Shown one piece after another: positions 23,896 through 35,457 of a stretch of 64,000 bases of DNA; within the stretch, counting starts at the first letter, position 1; each line of letters opens with the position of its first letter. The stretch lies in NCBI RefSeq assembly GCF_905475345.1, contig NC_066608.1:2680001-2744000 (forward strand), in the 5' to 3' direction. This DNA comes from Vespula vulgaris. Its lineage: Eukaryota > Arthropoda > Insecta > Hymenoptera > Vespidae. A model generated the notes under the pieces. The model ran no database searches. It saw nothing but the letters and a program-made list of their open reading frames with translations, and was not told the origin of the DNA. The translations under genes were made by a program, and so were the position numbers.

Positions 23896-24444
23896 GTCTT
23901 TTTCTCTCCGTCTCTCTCTTACTCTCTTTCGCGTACCACTGTGCGTATACTTCTAATTTCGCACAGTCGCTTTCCCGTAATAATAAAAAGCAAACGCACG
24001 CGTTTAAATACTCCCGCGAGATACTCGGGGAAACTGAAAGAGAAATTCAGCTTTACGCTTTTCAATGGCATCACTGCGCTCGAGGAAATTCATTTTTCTC
24101 ACGCAAGCGTTAGCAGTGCGCGTACCTAAGCGAATGGAATTCACGTAACTCGATAGAAAGTCATCGCTTTTGTAATGTCCGATGGTATTGTCGTGTTCCG
24201 TGTATTGTCTTGTTTGAAATCCTCGACGTTTTTCTCCTCCTACAACGATAATTCCGATCTGTCTTTCTCACATTACGTTTAATTATTACGAGATATTAAC
24301 GTTCTTGGTTAATATGTTCGAGTTGTTTAAAAGGGAGAGTATTTTGAAAATTAAACTATTAATAATTCAGTTCGTACGTTAATCAACGTTTCGAATATAT
24401 CTAAATATATGTAATCGTTGAATAATATAACTAATTATAAGAGC

Positions 24445-24487
<43 letters not shown>

Positions 24488-24954
24488 CCAATAATATATA
24501 ATATCCATAATATACCAATAATGAGAGTTACTATATGTACATATATGTGTATATATAAATTTATATTTAATTGCTTTGTACCATTTGTTACTTACACACA
24601 AACGAAAGTTCCTAATTCCTGAATATTAATTTTAATGAAAACATTATTGGAATATTTAGTACACCTTCGAGTCATTTTAGAGAAATAAAATCGTTCCTTT
24701 TAAAGTTTTGTCTATTTCTCGTTCTTTTTTCTTTCTTCTCTCTTCCGTTTTTTTCTCCAATATAACTTGCCATGAAAATGATATCACGTTTGAAGATCTA
24801 TCAGACTATTAAGAACGTAGCTATTAAAGTTATTACGATCTCTCTCGTTCATAGAAATTCTAGATATACTTCGTAGAAGTTTCGAACGTTAAACAATTAT
24901 TCGCAAGATCCTAATCGAAAATTATATTGTTATATCCGAATTTTGTTATATCAG
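22764..24954. other. Intergenic; long CT-rich tract, AT-rich DNA
   Basis: AT-rich sequence, a long CT/TATC compound tract (23700-23935), a GC-richer patch (23935-24140) and a (TA)n at 24449-24483. The Ser-Leu frame over the CT tract is an artefact. Confidence 0.55.
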
Positions 24955-25209
24955 GAAGTTATTGATAACGTTTGTCGCGATGTAAATACTCCAGATGTAA
25001 CCTTCGATGTTGCTTTTGATTACGAGAAATATAAACAAACTTTGTTTAAATTTTCTTCTGTATTCGTCTCACTCTCACATAATAGAAATGTTATCTTTCC
25101 AAGAACTTTCGAAGGATACAGTCATAAATGTATCTTAAAAGTCTTTAGTCGATTTTCATTTCTCTTAGAAGGTAGTACTAATTGCCATCCGAAGTGTCGA
25201 TTAAAGTGA
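24955..25209 (+). CDS. Possible terminal exon, unrecognised
   Basis: Behind an acceptor-like TATATCAG (with CTAAT 40 nt upstream as a possible branch point), an 84-codon frame starts EVIDNVCRDVNTPDVTFDVA, has a normal amino-acid mix with no simple repeat, and ends at TGA. It contains six Cys/His pairs' worth of scattered residues but no recognisable domain. There is no ATG near the start, so it would need upstream exons that I did not find. Chance remains the main alternative. Confidence 0.2.
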   Translation, partial: EVIDNVCRDVNTPDVTFDVAFDYEKYKQTLFKFSSVFVSLSHNRNVIFPRTFEGYSHKCILKVFSRFSFLLEGSTNCHPKCRLK

Positions 25210-26174
25210 CTCGAAAGATCTTCGAAAGTTCGCGTGTGTGTTATAATGAACTTATAATTACTGCTACGACATTCGAACTTGGACTTTTGGATATAAAGTG
25301 TAAAATTATAACTCCTTGGGACTTTACATCGTTAAGTAGAAGCTTAAAGTGTAATCATAGAGTTTAAAGGACTTTTACACTATTATGTAAGTACTATACT
25401 TATTAACTATGTAACATTAGAATTCAATAGATTTAATATTAAGCGTGGATTATTAGAACGATAGATCAAGATTACGTGTTAGCTACATACGTAATTAATT
25501 ACTTCGACTTAAGTAATCGTCATTTACATCTCGTACATTTAACCATACGTCCTTTGATCATGAATAAACTGTTTCTTACTAATAAGAAGAATTTGAGATC
25601 GTTTTTCCGAATCGTTGAGATTAGAACTTACGAGTTATATCGAAATAAAAAATGAAAACAAAAAGTAAAACGAAAAATTCATAAAACTCTCGAATAATTC
25701 CGTACTCGATGTGTTGTAAACGTTCCGAAAGTTTTATTAAACTTCCATAAGTTCTCACAAAAAAAGGAAATTGTGAATATATATCACTTAACGTTAGTAT
25801 AACTCGTACTATAAAAAAATCTCATATTCATGGGATAAAATTTCGCTGATGATAGTTAATTCTTAAAATCAGGATGTTAACATCGTAATTGGTTAATACA
25901 ATTACAATTGGTTAACCTTCCATTGGAGATCTAGAATCGGATTAATTTTAGTTAATGCGTAATAATGAAAAAAGGAAAAAAAAAGAAACATGGTCGATCG
26001 TGATAATTAGTAAGGTATGGACGGAATGGAAAGATGTCGGATTGGAAATGGTGGATGGATAGTTACAGTAGATGAGAACAGGTAGCGATCGTTGGGGAAG
26101 ATTTATGGGAGGGACAAAGCAGATGCTGTGTGAACGATCGACATGTACGCACATAGAAAAGAGAGTGATAGAGC
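25210..26174. other. Intergenic AT-rich
   Basis: Mostly AT-rich unique sequence. Near 25860-25930 GGTTAA/AATTGGTTAA words recur. No supported gene. Confidence 0.5.
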
Positions 26175-26201
26175 TACAGACAGACAGACAGACAGACAGA
26201 C

Positions 26202-26287
<86 letters not shown>
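26175..26287. repeat. Compound (CAGA)n-(GA)n-(CAGA)n-(GA)n microsatellite
   Basis: Two CAGA blocks alternate with two GA blocks over 113 nt. This is an unusual self-similar arrangement, as if the compound unit itself had duplicated. Confidence 0.93.
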
Positions 26288-26290
<3 letters not shown>

Positions 26291-26569
26291 GATTTGGGGA
26301 GAGACAGAGGACCCGACACCTTTCCACGTCGATCATCGATGGTACCAGTGAAATTCAGCGACGCGGTTAGTTGACTGTTGTTACAAATTGGAGCTTGATT
26401 GCGACGATTCGCGTGCGTGTTAACGTACGCATTGGTTAGGTAAACGTACGCGATTCGTCAATTCTACGTTCGTATAGAGGATAATTCGTAGCAATGGTGT
26501 ACCGTAGATATATACCTATACCTATATAGATAGGTAAGCGAAGAAGAGAATTTTGGTTTGTTCTCGTGG

Positions 26570-26613
<44 letters not shown>

Positions 26614-26861
26614 CAACCCCTCGTAGCTTTATTACTCGTTTACATGGGCGAACGAACGACGAGTACGTTGACATTGGCAACGTGTTCGCGTGTAAAAAGG
26701 TCCCGGTACGCGATCGAGAGTAAGAGGAGGGAGGAGTGGGGTAGAGGGGGAAACGCGGCGAACGTAACGACGCTCATTTTTAACCCTTTACGTCGGAAAG
26801 AGGGTCGAGATTAAAGGGCAGATTTGCCACTCGATTTGCTGTGACTCTTTCCTCGCCTATC

Positions 26862-26945
26862 GACGAGAAGAGACACGAGAAGAGACACGAGAAGAGACAC
26901 GAGAAGAATGGAAAAGAAGAAGAAGAAGAAGAAGAAGAAGAAGAG
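26862..26945. repeat. 12-bp minisatellite (ACGAGAAGAGAC)n followed by (GAA)n
   Basis: Nearly four copies of the 12-mer to about 26908, then (GAA)n to 26945. Confidence 0.88.
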
Positions 26946-27040
26946 GAAGGAACCACTTCCAGTTGAATGAACTCTATTAGAATTTCGTGTCTCTCGTATG
27001 GAAAGAACGAGTGCGCTTCGATTACTTTCTACGTGAAGTT

Positions 27041-27076
<36 letters not shown>

Positions 27077-27260
27077 CTTTTTTATTTTATTTTATTTCGA
27101 TATATTTTTTATTTCTTCCTTCATTTTCACCGTTGATCCTTTCTTCTTCTTCTTCTTCTTTTTCTCTTTCTTTTCGTTTTTCTTTCATCGAGACGCGCGC
27201 GAGAAAGAACGGGATTGTAAAGAGGAAAAAGAAAAAGAAAGAAACTAGTAAAGGGAAGTG

Positions 27261-27270
27261 TATATAAAAG
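27261..27270 (+). promoter_or_regulatory. TATA-like motif
   Basis: TATATAAAAG fits a TATA box, but no convincing coding exon lies downstream, so it is a weak candidate. Confidence 0.15.
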
Positions 27271-27669
27271 CTTTCGAAACGATTATATAAATAATTCATC
27301 GTTAACGAATTTACCAGAAAGAGGGTTTTGTCTACTACGTGGTTAATGAAAATAAACCGTTGTGTATTGCCGAAGACAAAGAACGATTTGAATGCCGAGA
27401 TCAAAAGTATTTCGCGGTTTGCCGGAAAGTAACGAGCTTCGGGGTAGAAGTGGTTCGAGGGAGGGGGGTGAGACAAGCTTGAAAAGGAACTTTAAGTAAA
27501 CCTGGCTCGTTGTTCTTAGGGAGGAGACTTAGGGGAGGAGAAGGGGAGGGGAGGAGTAGATAGGGTAGGGTCGAATACGTAAATCCGTACCCAGAAAGAT
27601 CGACGGAGCTTGTTCGACTGTGGAGACTCGATGGAGAAACGCACAAGAAGAAGGATGAATAGAGTGACT

Positions 27670-27677
<8 letters not shown>

Positions 27678-27733
<56 letters not shown>
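27678..27733. repeat. (GA)n microsatellite
   Basis: Near-pure GA tract of about 55 nt. Confidence 0.93.
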
Positions 27734-28000
27734 CACGAAGATTCTTTGAGAAAAGCGAAGACCTTGACTTAAGGAAACGAGCTCTCCGCAATTCGATTGG
27801 CTCCGAGCGACATCGTGCATATTAAGTCGGCGTTATTTGAATGTCAAAAGTACCTTCGGTGGTGATTCCGTCTGGAAAGGAACGAAGGGTATACGGTTGC
27901 TGTTAGGGAACTCGTCCCTCAGGTCCTTTTCCTCTTATCGTCTCATGTGCTTTTACGCGAAGGATCTATGTTCTTTGAAGATGCACGTTAAAAACTTATC

Positions 28001-28002
<2 letters not shown>

Positions 28003-28045
<43 letters not shown>
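28003..28045. repeat. (TA)n microsatellite
   Basis: Pure TA tract followed by alternating TACG/TATG. Confidence 0.92.
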
Positions 28046-28049
<4 letters not shown>

Positions 28050-28297
28050 TACGTACGTATATACGTATGTGTTTCTACGTGCAGATACATATGTGTATAC
28101 TTACATACACATACGTATTTGATTTTTTTCGACATATTAAATTATATTAAATGTATTTAATTTTGTTCCTTTCTTTCTTTTTCTTCTTTGTTCCTTTCTT
28201 TTCTTCTCTTTTCTTGTTTCCTTCTTCTTTTTCAAATCAAGTTATTTCGAGCGAAAAAAATATGGCAGAAGCCCCGTTTGATGTTCCTTTGAAAAAT

Positions 28298-28337
<40 letters not shown>

Positions 28338-28365
28338 CTTTCTCTCTCTTTCTCTCTCTCTTTTT

Positions 28366-28662
28366 CTTCGAGATAGGTAAAACATATTCCATCGATAGCG
28401 ACGGAAATTTAAAGTCTTCCTCGACTAGATATCCGATATCCGTGCCGAAGGAAAAATCAATTTCGTTGGACGTATCATGACTGAACTGTAATCCATAGTC
28501 GCGAACCATTTCCGAAATAGAAATCACATCTCTCGAAACCGTTGGAATACCGCAGAATACTGCTGGCTCCCCTGTTTCAGGATTAATTAAGGTATTCTCC
28601 GGTAGTACCGCAGGTACCACAGGCACTCCTGGTAGGCAAATCAATCGATCAGGTCTACCGCC
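28366..28662 (-). CDS. Possible orphan exon, acidic and non-repetitive
   Basis: A minus-strand frame of about 99 codons opens after TAA at 28663-28665. It reads PGVPVVPAVLPENTLINPET near its start and IGYLVEEDFKFPSLSMEYVL near its end, then dissolves into an Arg/Glu run from a GA microsatellite. An acceptor-like CTACCAG would start the exon at 28628. Composition resembles an ordinary soluble protein. There is no ATG until the middle, no clear donor and no recognised family. The opposite strand is also partly open, so this may be chance. Confidence 0.22.
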
Positions 28663-28908
28663 TTACCACCTTACCCTCTGACAATCAATCGGCGCCGACA
28701 TTCTCCAACGATTCTGCGTATTGACCGAGACGTTTTGGTACATATTAATTTTGTAACTCTAAAGGATAAAAACTTTGTTAAAGTCGCTTTATCAATCGGG
28801 GAAACAGACAAAACGGGACTTTCGGAATGTTGTTTTCATCTCTGAGTAATCCAGGAGTCTGGGAATTTTAGGTGAAGACGAGATAGATAGAAAGTAGAGA
28901 GAGAAAGA

Positions 28909-28931
28909 GATAGATAGATAGATAGATAGAC

Positions 28932-28970
<39 letters not shown>
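28909..28970. repeat. (GATA)n microsatellite
   Basis: About fifteen GATA units with one GACA. Confidence 0.93.
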
Positions 28971-29360
28971 GAAGTAGAGAGAAAGATAGAGATAGAACGA
29001 AAGCATAAGTAAACGTACGTGGGTTTCAAGAGAAGAGCCAGAGTCTGTTGAAGTTTCCCAAACGAACCGTAAATTCCTTAGGCCGGATGCGACTCAAGGC
29101 TTAAGGGTTTTCAGAGAAGAGTAAAAGAGAAAAGACAGATAGAGAGAGAAAGATAGATAGATAGAGAGATGGAGAAAGAGAGAAAGAGAGGGAGAGAAGT
29201 TGTACGGTGGCAAAAGCACACGGACTTCCATGGTAACCGCGGACGTGGAAAGCGTGCTCGCAGAAACGTTATTATGACACATTGCCGAGCTACGAATGCG
29301 GCTCTCGGAGGTTTTTGCTTTGCGTCCAAGCGGAAATTGCAGAGGATTTAGTCCTTTTTT

Positions 29361-29405
<45 letters not shown>

Positions 29406-29574
29406 CTTTCTTTTTTCTTTTCTTTATTTTTTTATTCCTTTCTTTTTTTTCTTCTTTTTTTTGGTTTCGTTTTTCCTCCTTTGTTTCTTTCTTTTTTATT
29501 TTTTTTTGTTTTTCGTTTTGTTTCGTACGAGAACAAATTTAAATTTATCGTTCGTGTATGACTGGGAATGGGAG

Positions 29575-29626
29575 GTTGCTTGCTTGCTTGCTTGGTTACT
29601 TGGTTGCTTGGTTGCTTGGTTGCTTA

Positions 29627-29662
<36 letters not shown>

Positions 29663-29670
29663 GTTGCTCT
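29575..29670. repeat. (CTTG)n microsatellite with GGTTG variants
   Basis: CTTG tetramers with interspersed GGTTG/TTACTTG over about 95 nt. The frame looks like a hydrophobic Leu/Ala/Cys protein but is purely the repeat. Confidence 0.92.
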
Positions 29671-30176
29671 GAGTTCTGTTCTTCTTGTTTACATTAAACA
29701 TTTTCCACATCGTCCTTTCTTCGTCCATTTCGATATTCAACGTACATTGTTCTTATGCTTTATCTTTTTATTCTCTTACTCTTAATTATCTCTAAGTTGA
29801 GTACAACGTTAATGTAATTCTTTTTACTAATACATTCTTTCTACTAATTTGTACGATGTATATGTATGATTGTATGGATGTCTGTTTAATTGTTAGAATC
29901 AATGTGGAATTACATTAACGTGAACGGATTTATAACGATTAATTCCTAATGATTTTTTCGTTGTTTTAAAAATCAATATAAAAAAAAAAAGAAAGAAATT
30001 GCAAATCTTTAATCTCTATAATTTTGTATCTATATATTAAATTCGTCCACATGAATATTTACATACGATAGATAATCTGTTATCGTAATTTCATCTTACT
30101 ACATAGCACGTAAACACATAGTGAAAAACTTGATTACGAAAACTAATATTTTTCTTTCGTTACATATAATATAATA

Positions 30177-30177
<1 letters not shown>

Positions 30178-30218
<41 letters not shown>
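30178..30218. repeat. (CA)n microsatellite
   Basis: About eighteen CA units. Confidence 0.93.
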
Positions 30219-30224
<6 letters not shown>

Positions 30225-30624
30225 TATGTACGTGACGTTCGATTTTACGATGAAGAAGAAAAGTCGTCGGTAAGGATCGATAAATAACCAGTTATCAGAG
30301 CTTGTCATTTACGAAGGAATTACTCAGTCACCCCTTCGAGTTATCTGTCTCATACATCATCGAAGATAACTCTCGTTTCAGCTGGTAGTCGTCTACGAAG
30401 CTCCGGTAAAACGAAGGCGAAGAGTAGAAGAAGGTTTCTTCCGCGTCCTAGCAAGGCTCGAGTCAGCCCCATCCTCCATTACACCCCTCACTCCTATCCT
30501 CCTCATCACCCTATCCTCTATCCCTCCTCCCAACGTCCTTCGCTATTTATCAGGCAGGTTTCTTCGGTACGACGCGCCGTGGAGTTCGTTAACTTTTTCC
30601 TTTGCCGGTCGTCACGTGACTGTG

Positions 30625-30625
<1 letters not shown>

Positions 30626-30685
<60 letters not shown>

Positions 30686-30754
30686 GAGGGTGTGCGAAAA
30701 GGCATTAATAAAAACGTGTCGCCTCGGAGCCTTCCGTTGGCAGAGGGTAGTCTC

Positions 30755-30785
<31 letters not shown>

Positions 30786-30816
30786 CTTTCTTCTTCTCTC
30801 TTTCTCTTTTTTTCTC

Positions 30817-30849
<33 letters not shown>

Positions 30850-30850
30850 G
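30626..30850. repeat. Facing (GA)n and (CT)n tracts
   Basis: (GA)n at 30626-30682 and (CT)n-rich sequence at 30750-30850, separated by about 70 nt of unique DNA. As complementary tracts they could form a long imperfect hairpin when transcribed. Confidence 0.85.
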
Positions 30851-31000
30851 TTCGTACTTGCCTCCTTTTATCCTCCCACAACTCTCTACTATCCCCACCA
30901 TTAGCACTGTTACCACTACCATTACCATTTTATCACTACTACTACCGTTTTATATTTTATATATATCTATCTATGTGGATACATACGTTCTTGCTCGTCG

Positions 31001-31765
31001 TCGATCGTACCAGCAGAGTTCTTTGAGTTTGTTCTCTATCATCTGTGTGTGTGTATGTATGGCTGTGTTTGTGCGCGGGTATGTAATTCTTTTAACTTAT
31101 TAGGGGTTAAAAAAGATAAAGAAATAATGAAAAAGGAAAAATACAAATTAATATAAAGTGATTTACCAATAAATAGCTTTTGCATGCAGTAATATATATA
31201 TATATATATGTATGTATATGTATATGTATGTGTGTGTATATATGTATGTATGTATATATGTATGTATGTATGTTCGTATGTATATATATATATATATCTG
31301 TTGCTACATACATCCTCTGTCGATAATGAAATGTAAATAACTTAATCACGCGTTCCACCAATTTCCCTGCGTATACTGCGTACTGTCGTCTGTATTATTC
31401 ATGCACGTATACATCGCATAATTACGGCGGATCGATGATACCTATTGCCGATGATATATATCGACCTTTGATATCGTAACGACGAATAAATAGAAACTGC
31501 ATCTCCTCTGTTCATCGATAGTAGAATCGATCGAAGAGATTCTAGAAGGAACTATATTTACATACATACGTCTACATACACTTATAAGATATTATACATA
31601 TACATACATACATACATATATATACACATATTACATTTTATATCAATGTGATTATCATCGATAAAAAAAGAACAAACGTAAAAAACATTTCTTTCTTCCT
31701 TTCCTTTTCTTATCCCTTTCTTTCCTTTATTCCCAAACAATTATATACCATATACTATTCCCACA

Positions 31766-31809
<44 letters not shown>

Positions 31810-31995
31810 GTCCGACACGCAGCAGGAAGCTTTGTAATCGGCGGCTGACCGTGGAGCGTTAGCGTTAACGTTAATTATAAATCCTCGAGGGTGTAACAGC
31901 AACGAGCTGGAAGGAAGAGAGTGAGAAGTAGAAAGGGACAGAATATCGGGAGATCAGGGATCGGAGATCATGGACCAGGCAGGGTTGGGATCTAG

Positions 31996-32028
<33 letters not shown>

Positions 32029-34960
32029 GTGGACTGTGGACTGTGGATTGAGGACTGAAAACTAGGGACTGGATACTAGGAACCATGAGCCGTAGAGGGT
32101 GAGAAGAGCCAAGGGAAAAGGGCAACGAGAAGGGAGAGGACTAAGAGTAGGGGTAGAGAAAAGGGAAGGGATAGGTGGATGGAAAGTAGAGGGGGAAAAA
32201 AAGAGCGAAAGTCCGTGGGAATAGTGCCAAATGGGAGCGATTAATTTTACTCATCCGCCTCGCGGCAACTCGGCGCGTAATAACGAACGTGAAACGATAT
32301 GAGAAAAGTTGAGATACCTGTCCGTTCGTACCTTTCGTTCTCTCTCTCTCTTTTTCTCTTTTTCTCTCTCTCTTTCTCTTTCTCTTTCTCTTTCTCTTTC
32401 TCTTTTTCTCTCGTTTTACGCGTCCTACCTTTTTGTCCCACGAGCGGTTAATGCAAAATCGCGTTTACGAAGCAAGCTTTTTTCAATTCGTTTTTTTTTG
32501 TTTTTACCCTTCCAGTTTTTTTCTTCCCTTTTTCTTTTTTTTCTTTTTTTACTTCTTTTTCTTTCTTTCTTCCTTTTTCTTTTTTACCGTCCTTCGTTAC
32601 GAGCTGCAATCGTTCTCTTTAATTTGTAATTCAACTGGCACACCTTTTCCTCCTTTCGCTTTTAACTTGACGTTTTAAAAACGTCCCGATTTATACCTCC
32701 CCGCCCTCTCTCTCTCCCTTTCTCTCTCCCTCAACTCCTGTAAAGGACTCTTCTCGGCGTCGATCGGGTTTCAAAAGCATTGCTGAAAAGGAATTTTATC
32801 TCGAAAGAGAGCCGATTACGTTGACGATAATATGCTCTCTCTCTCTGTTTTTTCTTTCTTTTTTCTTTTTTCTTTTTTTTTCTTTTCCTTGATAAAATAG
32901 AATGGATATTGCGAAGGTGAAAATATCGATGAAATTTTTGAAATTAATTCTGAGAGAGTGTACTTACTATTTTTACTATTTTTTTTTTGTTATCGTTTTC
33001 TTTTAAGTTAGAACCTGTTTTTTTTTTTTCAACAATTTTTTTATTTATTCTACTTTTATATATGTGTAGATTTATATCATATATTGTATATATATATAAT
33101 TATTATATATTATTATATATAAATTATTAATGGATGTATATCATAATTAGATATTATAGGAATATACATACTACCGTCGCATTTTTAGATATCGATCTAC
33201 TTTCATCGAATATTGACGTATGCATTAAAATGCAATTTTTTTTTTCTTATCTTCGTTTAACATTAAGTTCATATCATTGCATCAATCCAAGTTACCATAA
33301 ATTGATAAGAATTAATATTTATGATTTTAATGTTAATCATGAAATCTGATATGTACGTCAAATTGACAGGTTTCGTAAAATTAACATTCCATCTTTTTTT
33401 TTCTATTATCCCTGCTTCAATGTCAACCATATACGCCCGACTTTGGGTGATTTATTTTTTGACAGTTCCCATAATTTTTCTCCTGTTCATTTTGCTTATA
33501 CATATGTTCGTTCCATTGCCGTTAACCTTTGCGTTATAATTATTTTTCTAGTTTGTTCTCGTCGAGTTCTCCGATTTGAATTTTTCTGGGGTTTTAATAT
33601 CAAATTTATTCACGTACGTATCCACGTAGCAGCAAACAGATATACCTACTTTGAGAGCAATTTTTGGAACAAAACTCTTTCCTACTAATATGTTTTATCA
33701 GCAACATAAAGTATCACGTCAGAGATGACTCGAGAGTTGTAGTGAAAAATAGCGTTGTCACGTCATATGTGACCTTATATAGTGCAAAGGGTTTATATCC
33801 TCTCTACGTTACATTCCCTTTTGATATTTTCATTTCTTTCTCTGTCAAATAGAGTTTACAACGGTAATTTCTGTACAAAATTTTTTTTTTCATTTCTCTT
33901 TCGTTTTCTTTTTTTTCCAAGATACGTTATACTTTTCATTTTTTACTTTATTCCATTAGATCTTTGCAATAATATCGTAACAGATCAATAGTATTAATTT
34001 GATTCAGTTCGATTACAAATTATTGTTTAAGTCCATATTTTTTATTTTTTTTTTTCTTTATTTTTAGCCTTCATATACCGGATCTCGTACGAACGTAGCA
34101 AAAAAAAAACGGCGTTTTTATTCTGAGGGTCGAGCGATATTAAGGGCTACCTTTTTATTTATGCACGGGGTGTTAAGTCATTGCAAGGAGGGAGGTCTCG
34201 TGGTATGATTTATGAGCGTATAAGAGAGGAAGAGCAAGAAACATTTGAAATTTTTTAGTAGTACGCTCGTCGGGATCGTTATCGCAAAATTTTGACTCAC
34301 TCTTGATTCACGAGTTATACGTCTTTTCGTTATACATATATCAAAATCTTTCGATATCGTTGATAAAACACGATTCATTCTAATTATATTAAATTAAATA
34401 TTAATTGGATCGATTAAAATTCATGTTCGTTAAAATTTTAAGACGTAGTATGATCGATGATGATATAACGCGAGAACCATCGATTACTTTTACTTTTAAA
34501 TCGTTTTAAGACATGAATTATTTATATTAAACAAAAAAAAAAAATATGACCATATTCATGTTGCTTTTTCTATACACTTAAGCATATACGACTTAATTGC
34601 CTGAATTTTTTTCATCTCTCTTACTTTCAAGGCCAGTTACGAACGTCGACGGTTTTTATGAAATATTCAAAATTAAATTTTTAAAAGCAAAAAAGAACAA
34701 AAAATATATTTGTATATATATAAAGAAAAATCATGAACGGTATAAAAATGAGAAAAATACAAAAAAAAAAAATATGATCGTAACGAATTAAAGTTATATA
34801 ACTAAAGAACAAAAATTGTCCGATAACCGATAACATTATCTCGTTTGTAATTCATTATCAAATTCTTTATTACTAAAAGATTATAGAATCGAAAAAAGAA
34901 AAACGAAAAAAATTAAGGAAAAAGAAAAAAAAAAAGAAAAAGGAACCGATTTACCGTAGC
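31001..34960. other. Intergenic; TATG/TA repeats, minisatellite, T-rich DNA
   Basis: TA/TATG repeats (31193-31298, 31600-31625, 31769-31806), a 7-mer minisatellite, a GA-rich patch (32090-32220), CT/T-rich tracts (32338-32590, 32835-32890) and AT-rich unique sequence from 33000. No supported gene. Confidence 0.55.
31996..32049. repeat. 7-bp minisatellite (GGACTAT/GGACTGT)n
   Basis: About seven tandem 7-mers: four GGACTAT then three GGACTGT, followed by degenerate GGA(T/C)T words to about 32090. Confidence 0.9.
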
Positions 34961-35133
34961 AAAATCTTAATCTAACTTGAGTTATTGAAGGTTGGTGTAT
35001 TAAAGTACGCATGTCGTAACTGCTCTGTCAAGGACGATGACTACGAAGGATCGAAATCACATATGTACATAAGTGGTAGTGCTTTTCGAGTTGAGACCCA
35101 AGACGGCACTTACACGGTCAGTCAATTTGCGTA

Positions 35134-35282
35134 ATGAAGCAACGAAAGCTTGAGCTCGTCGAGAGCCAATTACGTTTGAGGAGAGCTGCTAGTCGAACCT
35201 TTTGCTTGCTTCTGGAACCTTTTTACCTTGAAAAGTTTGACCAAATGGTTCCCAGAAGAAAGGGCGAAGATTTCGGTCTAAG
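35134..35282 (+). CDS. Possible first coding exon, unrecognised
   Basis: ATG at 35134 opens a 50-residue basic stretch starting MKQRKLELVESQLRLRRAAS and ending before a good donor (AAG|GTACGT) at 35283. A TCAGTC initiator-like word sits 20 nt upstream. Composition is not repeat-derived. No downstream partner exon was identified; without splicing the frame runs to TGA at 35401-35403, through an inverted-repeat element. Confidence 0.2.
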
Positions 35283-35348
35283 GTACGTCGTAATTGTGTC
35301 ACTCGACAGGAAAGAAGGAGTATCGAAGGTTCGTGTATGTCCACCGAC

Positions 35349-35457
35349 ATATACAGGGTGTCCAAAAGGGACCTATTTGTCTGAATTTTTTTCATCTTTT
35401 TGAGCTCTCGTAGTACGTAGTATAAATTTGGTCCCAATCTATCTGAACTCTCTGTAT
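35349..35457. mobile_element. Short inverted-repeat element (MITE-like or solo end)
   Basis: The left end TACAGGGTGTCC..GGGACC is mirrored by a right end that reads TACAGAGAGTTC..GGGACC on the other strand, about 109 nt apart, with TA on both sides as a possible target duplication. TACAGGGTGTCC-type ends are widespread in insect repeats. There is no coding capacity, and family assignment needs a repeat library. Confidence 0.4.

Larger units (their letters stand above)
26288..28236. other. Intergenic; GA repeats, 12-mer minisatellite, GC-richer patches
   Basis: A GC-richer patch (26290-26470), (GA)n at 26573-26611, a patch (26612-26860), a minisatellite, CT and TTC tracts (27040-27185), a TATA-like motif, a G-rich patch (27440-27600), (GA)n and (TA)n. 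No supported gene. Confidence 0.5.
28663..31000. other. Intergenic; GATA, CTTG, CA, GA and CT repeats
   Basis: Compound repeats separated by short unique patches (28663-28860, 29700-30170, 30240-30610). The tandem CTTG tract translates as Leu/Ala/Cys, and the GA and CT tracts near 30.6-30.9 kb face each other across 70 nt. No supported gene. Confidence 0.55.

Noticed and set aside
29558..29697. Leu/Ala/Cys-rich hydrophobic frame
   Set aside because: Entirely the product of a (CTTG)n microsatellite.
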